Both the position numbers and the translations under genes were made by a program. 5,906 bases of DNA from Pseudomonadota bacterium (GTDB taxonomy: Bacteria; Pseudomonadota; Gammaproteobacteria; Steroidobacterales; Steroidobacteraceae): positions 1 through 5,906 of the forward strand of contig JAKAFQ010000286.1 of assembly GCA_021817875.1 (NCBI GenBank). Reading direction: 5' to 3'. Positions 1-5,906 of this stretch are shown here, piece after piece. The notes beneath the pieces are model-generated. The model was not told the DNA's origin and did no database searches. It worked only from the letters and a program-made list of their open reading frames with translations. Numbering within the stretch: position 1 is the stretch's first letter; each line of letters begins with the position of its first letter.

Positions 1-722
1 GCGGCGTTGTGCAGGGCGAAGCCCTCGAAGCCGACCGCGAGCCCGGTGAGCGCGTTGTAGAGCGAAATTACGACCGGCATGTCTGCCCCGCCGATCGGCA
101 GCGTCATGGCGAGGCCCAGCAGCAGCGCGAAGACGAGCAGCCCGGTGACGTAGGTCGGCGAGCCTCCCGGATGCGCCACCTCGAACACCCCGTGCAGCAG
201 TGCTGCCGCCAGCAGCAGCAGGCTCACGATCTGCTGGCCCCGGAAGCGGATGCTGCGCTTGATCAGTCCCTGCAGTTTCGCGAACGCGATGGCGCTGCCG
301 CTGAAGGAGACCGCGCCGATCAGCCCGCCGGCCACCGCGAGCGTCGTGGTTACTGCGCTTCCGCCGCCGCTGCGGTACAGCTCCACCGCCGCGATCGAGG
401 CCGCCGCGCCGCCGCCCATGCCGTTGTAGAGCGCGATCATCTGCGGCATGTTGGTCATCGCGACGCGCTTGCCGCTCCACCAGGCGAGCACCGCGCCGAT
501 CAGGATCGCCGCGCCGATCAGCGGGTAGTTGCTCATGTCCGGATAGGCGAAGGTCACCAGCGTCGCCACCAGCATGCCGGCGCCGGCCCATACGATGCCG
601 CTGCGGGCGGTCACCGGGGAACTCATGCGCTTCAGCCCGGTGATGAACAGGACGGCGGTGAGGAAGTAGCTCGCCTGGATCAGCGAGCTCGCGCTCCACA
701 GCGCGGCGGAGGCGGTCGGCAT
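1..722 (-). CDS. pntB: NAD(P) transhydrogenase subunit beta (PntB), N-terminal part, 3' end outside window
   Basis: Membrane subunit of the proton-translocating NAD(P)+ transhydrogenase, which uses the proton gradient to drive hydride transfer from NADH to NADP+. Translating the minus strand from 722 gives 240 open codons running off the left edge, so about half of a usual 460-480 residue protein is present. What is visible is the hydrophobic domain II, with many membrane helices. Family landmarks are MPQMIALYNGMGGG (about residues 92-105), GAVSFSGSAIAFAKL (136-150) and GGADMPVVISLYNALTG (211-227), which match the PntB proton-channel region. The cytoplasmic NADP(H)-binding domain III lies beyond the window. 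The ATG directly follows the TAG stop of pntA2 with no gap. A GAGGAG Shine-Dalgarno at 729-734, inside the end of pntA2, supports this start and suggests translational coupling. N100 falls where E. coli PntB has His91. The identification is secure. Confidence 0.96.
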   Translation of the reverse strand, partial: MPTASAALWSASSLIQASYFLTAVLFITGLKRMSSPVTARSGIVWAGAGMLVATLVTFAYPDMSNYPLIGAAILIGAVLAWWSGKRVAMTNMPQMIALYNGMGGGAAASIAAVELYRSGGGSAVTTTLAVAGGLIGAVSFSGSAIAFAKLQGLIKRSIRFRGQQIVSLLLLAAALLHGVFEVAHPGGSPTYVTGLLVFALLLGLAMTLPIGGADMPVVISLYNALTGLAVGFEGFALHNA

Positions 723-1028
723 CTAGCGCTCCTCGCGAGCGCCGCCGCGCGTCTTGCTCGACTTGAACATCTCGAGCATGCGCTCGGTGACGACGTAGCC
801 GCCGACGGCATTGCCCGCCGCGAGCAGTACGCCGATGAAGCCGATGGTCTTCTCGAGCGGGGTGTGCGCATTGCCGAGCGCGACCATGGCGCCCACCAGC
901 ACGATGCCGTGCACGAAATTCGAGCCCGACATCAGTGGCGTGTGCAGGATCACCGGCACACGGGAGATCACCTCGTAGCCGGTGAAGGCCGCGAGCATGA
1001 AGATATAAAGCGCAACGATTCCGGTCAT
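723..1028 (-). CDS. pntA2: NAD(P) transhydrogenase subunit alpha part 2 (membrane subunit)
   Basis: Small membrane subunit of the three-subunit transhydrogenase, corresponding to the C-terminal membrane segment of the fused alpha subunit of E. coli. The protein has 101 residues, normal for this subunit. Three hydrophobic helices are visible, at about residues 3-21, 37-53 and 61-82. The family motif LHTPLMSGSN is at 28-37 and is followed by GIVLVGAM. The C-terminus is charged (KSSKTRGGAREER) and probably cytoplasmic. The frame stays open upstream to 1094, but the extra 22 residues are not family-like and overlap the end of pntA1. The ATG at 1028, preceded by GGGGGAA at 1034-1040, is therefore the better start. 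The gene lies 19 bp after pntA1, and its TAG stop touches the pntB ATG. Co-transcription with both neighbours is inferred from this spacing. Confidence 0.95.
   Translation of the reverse strand: MTGIVALYIFMLAAFTGYEVISRVPVILHTPLMSGSNFVHGIVLVGAMVALGNAHTPLEKTIGFIGVLLAAGNAVGGYVVTERMLEMFKSSKTRGGAREER
729..734 (-). promoter_or_regulatory. Ribosome binding site of pntB, inside pntA2
   Basis: Read on the minus strand, GAGGAG lies 6 nt before the pntB ATG and within the last codons of pntA2. It is the strongest Shine-Dalgarno of the operon. It fixes the pntB start at 722 even though there is no intergenic space. Confidence 0.75.
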
Positions 1029-1033
1029 GGCCG

Positions 1034-1040
1034 TTCCCCC
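1034..1040 (-). promoter_or_regulatory. Ribosome binding site of pntA2
   Basis: On the minus strand GGGGGAA lies 5 nt before the ATG at 1028, in the 19-bp gap after pntA1. It is purine-rich but not a perfect Shine-Dalgarno. It favours the 1028 start over the longer frame that begins at 1094 inside pntA1. Confidence 0.5.
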
Positions 1041-1047
1041 GCGTGCC

Positions 1048-2169
1048 TCAGCCCGATACTGCCTGACGTGTCGGTTCGTGACGGATCTCGCCACCGTGCG
1101 TCAGGCACGCCCGGGCGAAGACTTCATCGTCCCAATCGATGGTGAACTCGCCCTGCTTGAGCGCCGGCGAGAGGAAATTCAGCAGGTTGCGCGCGTACAT
1201 CTCACTGGCGTTGTAGGCGAGTTCGGCCGGCAGATTCACCGGGCCGAGCACCTGCACGCCCTGGTGGAGGACCGTTTCCCCGGCGCGGGTCAGCTCGCAG
1301 TTGCCGCCCTGCTCGGCGGCGGTGTCGACGATGACCGAGCCCGGCCGCATGCGCTCGACGACCCCGCGCAGAATGATCTTCGGCGCCGGCCGGCCGGGCA
1401 CCGCCGCGGTGCTGATCACCGCATCGGCGGCGGCGATGCGCGCATCGAGCACTTCCTGCTGCTTGTGCTTCTCCTCCGGGGTGAGCTCGCGTGCGTACCC
1501 GCCGGCGCCTTCGGCGCTGACACCGGTATCGACGAAGCGGGCCCCGAGGGAGCGGACCTGCTCGCGCGTCGCGCCGCGCACGTCGTATGCCTCCACGACC
1601 GCGCCGAGCCGCTTGGCCGTGGCGATCGCCTGCAGCCCGGCCACGCCGGCGCCGATGACCAGCACCTGGGCCGGGCGGATGGTGCCCGCCGCGGTGGTGA
1701 GCATGGGCAGGAACTTCTGCAGGTGGCTGGCGGCCAGCAGCACCGCCTTGTAGCCGGCGATCGAGGCCTGCGAGGACAACGCATCCATCGACTGGGCGCG
1801 CGAGATCCGCGGCACCAGTTCCATGGCGAAGCTGGTGATGCCCCGCGCCTTCAGCCTCAGCACTTCGTCCCGCCGCGCGTACGGCTGCAGGAACCCGGCG
1901 AGCACCGTACCCGCCTTGAGCTGATCGATCTGTGCGACGGTGAGCGGCTGGACCGTGAGCAGCACCTGCGCGCGCGCGAGTACACCCGCGGCATCGGTCC
2001 ACTCGACTCCCCGGTAGGCCGAATCGGGGAACTGGGCGCGCTCGCCGGCGCCGCGCTCGAGCAGGATGCCGGCGCCCGCCCGGACGAATTTCTCGGCCAC
2101 TTCAGGCACCAGGCTGACGCGCGTCTCGCGCGCGGCGCTCTCGCGCAGCGCGCCGATTGTGATTGGCAT
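1048..2169 (-). CDS. pntA1: NAD(P) transhydrogenase subunit alpha part 1 (NAD(H)-binding domain I)
   Basis: Soluble NAD(H)-binding subunit of the transhydrogenase. It takes hydride from NADH and passes it to NADP+ bound on PntB. The protein has 373 residues, typical for the split alpha-1 subunit. Motifs in order are: RVSLVPE (17-23) near the N-terminus, shared with alanine dehydrogenase; RAQSMDALSSQ (124-134), the conserved nucleotide-site loop; GAGVAGLQA (173-181), the Rossmann glycine motif, followed by an acidic residue and arginine in YDVRGA (195-200); GGYARELT (223-230), matching the mobile loop with its tyrosine; and STAAVPGRPAP (253-263). It ends before any membrane segment, so alpha is split. 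An in-frame ATG at 2205 would add 12 residues. The start at 2169 is preferred because MPITIG is a typical N-terminus and AAAGGG lies 6 nt upstream. It is the first gene of the leftward operon and diverges from the HNH gene. Confidence 0.96.
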   Translation of the reverse strand: MPITIGALRESAARETRVSLVPEVAEKFVRAGAGILLERGAGERAQFPDSAYRGVEWTDAAGVLARAQVLLTVQPLTVAQIDQLKAGTVLAGFLQPYARRDEVLRLKARGITSFAMELVPRISRAQSMDALSSQASIAGYKAVLLAASHLQKFLPMLTTAAGTIRPAQVLVIGAGVAGLQAIATAKRLGAVVEAYDVRGATREQVRSLGARFVDTGVSAEGAGGYARELTPEEKHKQQEVLDARIAAADAVISTAAVPGRPAPKIILRGVVERMRPGSVIVDTAAEQGGNCELTRAGETVLHQGVQVLGPVNLPAELAYNASEMYARNLLNFLSPALKQGEFTIDWDDEVFARACLTHGGEIRHEPTRQAVSG

Positions 2170-2175
2170 TGATCG

Positions 2176-2181
2176 CCCTTT
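2176..2181 (-). promoter_or_regulatory. Ribosome binding site deciding the pntA1 start
   Basis: On the minus strand AAAGGG lies 6 nt before the ATG at 2169. It supports this start over the in-frame ATG 36 bp further upstream. Confidence 0.5.
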
Positions 2182-2235
2182 CAGAGCGGCGTCCGCCCCG
2201 GACACCGGTTCCCCGTCTTTTTGCAGTCTACCCTA

Positions 2236-2250
2236 CACGTTGTCACGTTG
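2236..2250. repeat. Two direct copies of CACGTTG, 8 bp period
   Basis: CACGTTG occurs at 2236-2242 and again at 2244-2250, separated by one T. It lies in the AT-richer divergent region and overlaps the start of the candidate -35 at 2248. Tandem copies in a promoter can be a regulator site, but the 8-bp period is not the helical repeat and the motif matches no operator I know. Chance is possible. Confidence 0.35.
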
Positions 2251-2277
2251 AACTCAAGCACATTCTTGCCTTATCTT
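2248..2277 (+). promoter_or_regulatory. Candidate sigma-70-type promoter for the HNH gene
   Basis: TTGAAC at 2248-2253 (4 of 6 matches to the -35 consensus) is followed after 18 bp by TATCTT at 2272-2277 (4 of 6 matches to the -10). It lies in the most A+T-rich stretch of the divergent region. Initiation would be expected near 2283-2286, almost at the ATG at 2287, which implies a very short or absent leader. The boxes are weak individually, and support comes mainly from position and composition. Confidence 0.3.
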
Positions 2278-2286
2278 AAACCCGTC

Positions 2287-2961
2287 ATGATGGGCATAGA
2301 CTTCGAGCGGGCCGACTCCGGCTTCAGCGATGACCTGCGGATCGCCGCGACGGGAGCGGTGCGCGGGCTCTCCCAACTCGTGCTGCGCGCGGACGTTTCC
2401 GGCATGCCGCTCGAGTGGATCGACTACAAGGAAGCCGCCCGGCTCTATACCCAGGAGCAGGTTGCCTACACCTGCGGTACCCGCCTGTACACGCTGGTCG
2501 GCGGCGTGAACGCACTCAGCGGCCGGCGCACGGTGCTGGAGATCAATTCCATCGTCGCCACCGTCGGGCACACCGGCAATCCCGGCAGCACGCGCCACGA
2601 TTACGTGCCGCCGTTGAATAACCAGACCCTGTTCCGGCGTGATGCGCACATCTGCCTGTATTGCGGGCTGCGCTTCGCTACCCGCGAGCTGTCCCGGGAT
2701 CACGTCCGGCCGTTCAGCCAGGGCGGCCTGGACACCTGGACCAATGTGGTGACCGCCTGCCGGCGGTGCAACAACCAGAAGGCCTCGCGTACCCCCGAGC
2801 AGGCGCGGATGCAGCTGGTCGCGGTGCCCTTCACGCCGACCTACGCCGAGTACATCTTTCTGAAAGGGCGGCGCGTGCTCGCGGATCAGATGGAGTACCT
2901 GTTGGCGCACTTCCCACGCTCGAGCCCCCTGCACGCTCGCATTCAGCGCTGGCTGAGCTGA
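2287..2961 (+). CDS. HNH endonuclease-family protein
   Basis: Probable metal-dependent nuclease of the HNH family; its biological target is unknown. With the ATG at 2287 it has 224 residues. The N-terminal half contains the segments VLRADVSGMPLEWIDYKEAARLY (about 32-54) and a GGVNALSGRRTVLEINSIV stretch (72-90), which resemble the non-catalytic part of proteobacterial HNH proteins of this size. The HNH fold spans about 115-170: CLYC at 123-126, the catalytic-type pair DH at 138-139, N153 in the TNVVTACRRCN segment, and CRRC at 158-161 followed by N162, N163 and K165. The four cysteines suggest a structural zinc site. A frame extension to a TTG at 2221 exists but has no ribosome site. The ATG pair at 2287/2290 also lacks a clear Shine-Dalgarno. 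No signal peptide is visible, so it is presumably cytoplasmic. The next gene starts 48 bp downstream on the same strand. Confidence 0.9.
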   Translation: MMGIDFERADSGFSDDLRIAATGAVRGLSQLVLRADVSGMPLEWIDYKEAARLYTQEQVAYTCGTRLYTLVGGVNALSGRRTVLEINSIVATVGHTGNPGSTRHDYVPPLNNQTLFRRDAHICLYCGLRFATRELSRDHVRPFSQGGLDTWTNVVTACRRCNNQKASRTPEQARMQLVAVPFTPTYAEYIFLKGRRVLADQMEYLLAHFPRSSPLHARIQRWLS

Positions 2962-2991
2962 GCGCGCGCGGGGCAGACCCGCCGTGCGCGC
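2962..2991 (+). other. GC-rich hairpin between the two nuclease genes
   Basis: Starting right after the HNH stop, 2962-2972 (GCGCGCGCGGG) can pair with 2978-2982 (CCCGC) plus 2986-2991 (GCGCGC). The loop is 5 nt (2973-2977) and there is a 3-nt bulge (2983-2985). This gives 11 G-C pairs. No T-run follows, so it is not a standard intrinsic terminator. It ends 18 nt before the TTG start of the exonuclease and just upstream of its likely ribosome site. It could stabilise the upstream mRNA end or affect translation of the second gene. In DNA this GC-rich, a chance hairpin is possible. Confidence 0.45.
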
Positions 2992-3009
2992 AAGACGGAA
3001 CCGCGAACT

Positions 3010-3933
3010 TTGCTGTACCTCATCGACGCCTCGGTTTACGTTTTCCGCGCCTACCACTCGCCCCTGCCCGAGATGCTCGATGCCGAGCGGCGGCCGGTGC
3101 ACGCGGTGTTCGGCTTCGCGCGCTTCATCGGCGATCTGCTCGAGCGGACCCGGCCGCAGTTCGTGGCCGTGGCATTCGACCGGCGTCTCTCGCGCTCCTA
3201 TCGCAGCGAGATTTATCCGCCGTACAAGGCTCACCGCGAGCCGGCTCCGCCGGATCTGGCGGTGCAGTTCGATTACTGCCGGGAGCTGTGCGAGCGGCTG
3301 GGGCTGGCGGTATTCGTCGATTCCTATTACGAGGCCGACGATCTGATCGGCACGCTGGCTGAGCGTATGCGCGGCCACGGCGTGCGATCGGCGTTCATCA
3401 CCCGCGACAAGGATCTCGCTCAGCTGGTGCGTGACGGCGATCTGTACTGGGACTTCGGGGCCCGCGGGCAGCTCGGGTACCGCGACGTCGAGCGACTGTT
3501 CGGCGTTGCACCGGAGCGGTTTGCCGACTACCTGGCCCTCACCGGTGATACCTCGGACAACATCCCCGGGGTGCCGGGGGTCGGTCCGAAGACCGCCGCG
3601 GCCCTGATGCGCGCGTTCGGCTCGATCGATGCGCTGTACGCGGGGCTCGGCCGCGTTCCCGAGCTCGGGTTGCGTGGCGGGCGGGACTTGCGCGAGCGGT
3701 TGCGCGAACATCGCGACGCGGTATACCTGGCGCGCCGTCTGACGCGCATCGTGTGCGACATGCCCCTGACGGCGGGACCGGCGGAGCTCACTCCAGGCGT
3801 CCCGGACCGAGAGGCGCTCGGCGCGCTGTATGACCGTCTGGGTTTCGGCCCGCTGCTGCGGCGGCAGGGCGAGCGCCTGGCCGCGCTGGCCGGCGGCGGA
3901 CGAGGTGGGACGGCCGGCACGGCTCTGGCATGA
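3010..3933 (+). CDS. Stand-alone 5'-3' exonuclease, Pol I N-terminal-domain type
   Basis: Metal-dependent 5' nuclease of the FEN/Pol I superfamily. Members cleave 5' flaps and degrade DNA or RNA 5'-3' in repair and primer removal. The protein has 307 residues and carries the acidic active-site set: D6 in LIDAS, D57 in AFDRR, E108/D110/D111 in YEADDLIG, D133 and D135 in [10 protein letters not shown], and D180/D183 in GDTSDNIPG. The PYKAHR arch-base motif is at 71-76, and the helix-hairpin-helix DNA-binding motif [10 protein letters not shown] is at 187-196. After it, [15 protein letters not shown] and [10 protein letters not shown] resemble the end of the Pol I 5' nuclease domain, so this is closer to that domain than to the shorter ExoIX (Xni). 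No polymerase domain follows. The tail (about 295-307) is Gly/Ala-rich. The start is TTG: the frame has no ATG or GTG back to the HNH stop, and a GGAA lies 9 nt upstream. The enzyme class is confident; its cellular role is unknown. Confidence 0.93.
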   Translation: MLYLIDASVYVFRAYHSPLPEMLDAERRPVHAVFGFARFIGDLLERTRPQFVAVAFDRRLSRSYRSEIYPPYKAHREPAPPDLAVQFDYCRELCERLGLAVFVDSYYEADDLIGTLAERMRGHGVRSAFITRDKDLAQLVRDGDLYWDFGARGQLGYRDVERLFGVAPERFADYLALTGDTSDNIPGVPGVGPKTAAALMRAFGSIDALYAGLGRVPELGLRGGRDLRERLREHRDAVYLARRLTRIVCDMPLTAGPAELTPGVPDREALGALYDRLGFGPLLRRQGERLAALAGGGRGGTAGTALA

Positions 3934-3981
3934 TGCTGCGCGCGCCGGCGGCGCCCGGCGTCGGGTGAGATGGGAATTGAT

Positions 3982-3986
3982 GGGGG
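3982..3986 (+). promoter_or_regulatory. Candidate ribosome binding site of acs
   Basis: GGGGG lies 5 nt before the ATG at 3992. An alternative in-frame ATG at 3980 has GGGA (3972-3975) upstream, so the two starts, four codons apart, cannot be separated by this signal alone. Confidence 0.4.
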
Positions 3987-3991
3987 CTTCC

Positions 3992-5906
<1,915 letters not shown>

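Larger units (their letters stand above)
2170..2286. promoter_or_regulatory. Divergent intergenic region between the pnt operon and the HNH gene
   Basis: These 117 bp separate the pntA1 start from the preferred HNH start, so promoters for both directions should lie here. The part from about 2215 to 2287 is clearly richer in A+T than the flanking genes, as expected of a promoter region. It holds the candidate rightward promoter and the CACGTTG direct repeat described separately. I could not find a convincing -35/-10 pair for the leftward pnt operon. No riboswitch or terminator was recognised. Confidence 0.6.

Noticed and set aside
1029..1094. N-terminal extension of pntA2 into pntA1
   Set aside because: The extra 22 residues are charged and unlike family members, and a better start with a purine-rich site lies at 1028.
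9..1145. Long plus-strand open frame (378 codons) opposite pntB and pntA2
   Set aside because: The product is Arg/His/Gln/Ala-rich low-complexity sequence without domains. It is the usual antisense shadow in GC-rich DNA, while the minus strand carries recognisable PntB and PntA2.
1027..2172. Plus-strand open frame (381 codons) opposite pntA1
   Set aside because: Almost exactly antisense to pntA1, which has clear NAD-binding motifs. The composition is arginine/glycine-rich with no family resemblance.
2221..2286. N-terminal extension of the HNH protein from the TTG at 2221
   Set aside because: There is no ribosome site before the TTG, the extension is not family-like, and the stretch is AT-rich and promoter-like rather than coding.
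2287..3933. Nuclease pair as a mobile element, phage remnant or intron-homing module
   Set aside because: No inverted repeats, integrase, intron structure or interrupted host gene is visible, and base composition matches the flanking genes.
3943..3960. Short stem (CGCCGG/CCGGCG, 6-nt loop) between the exonuclease and acs as a terminator
   Set aside because: Only six pairs and no following T-run. Such stems are expected by chance in this GC-rich spacer.

Overview
This window is about two-thirds G+C and comes from a bacterium. The gene families and codon use suggest a high-GC proteobacterium, and the HNH protein is most like a family I associate with gammaproteobacteria. That placement is an inference from remembered families, not a search. 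The window holds six protein genes, two of them cut by its ends. I see no rRNA, tRNA, CRISPR array, insertion sequence or integration site.

Left part (about 1-2169, minus strand): a compact three-gene operon for the proton-translocating NAD(P) transhydrogenase. It reads right to left as pntA1 (soluble NAD(H)-binding domain I), pntA2 (a small membrane subunit) and pntB (membrane domain, followed by an NADP(H) domain outside the window). The genes lie 19 bp apart and then 0 bp apart. Together they would make the membrane enzyme that couples proton entry to hydride transfer from NADH to NADP+, supplying NADPH.

Middle (2170-2286): a divergent intergenic region, visibly richer in A+T than its surroundings. 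It contains a candidate promoter for the rightward genes and a 7-bp direct repeat.

Right part (2287-5906, plus strand): an HNH endonuclease-family protein, then a stand-alone 5'-3' exonuclease resembling the N-terminal nuclease domain of DNA polymerase I, then an AMP-forming acetyl-CoA synthetase truncated by the window end only a few residues short of the usual length. A GC-rich hairpin fills most of the 48-bp gap between the two nuclease genes, and the exonuclease has a TTG start. The two nucleases may be co-transcribed. The acetyl-CoA synthetase feeds acetate into central metabolism and has no obvious functional tie to them.

Overall this looks mainly like ordinary chromosomal housekeeping sequence. 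The least explained part is the HNH/5'-nuclease pair with its hairpin and apparently SD-less first gene. I found no convincing evidence for an undescribed multi-gene system.
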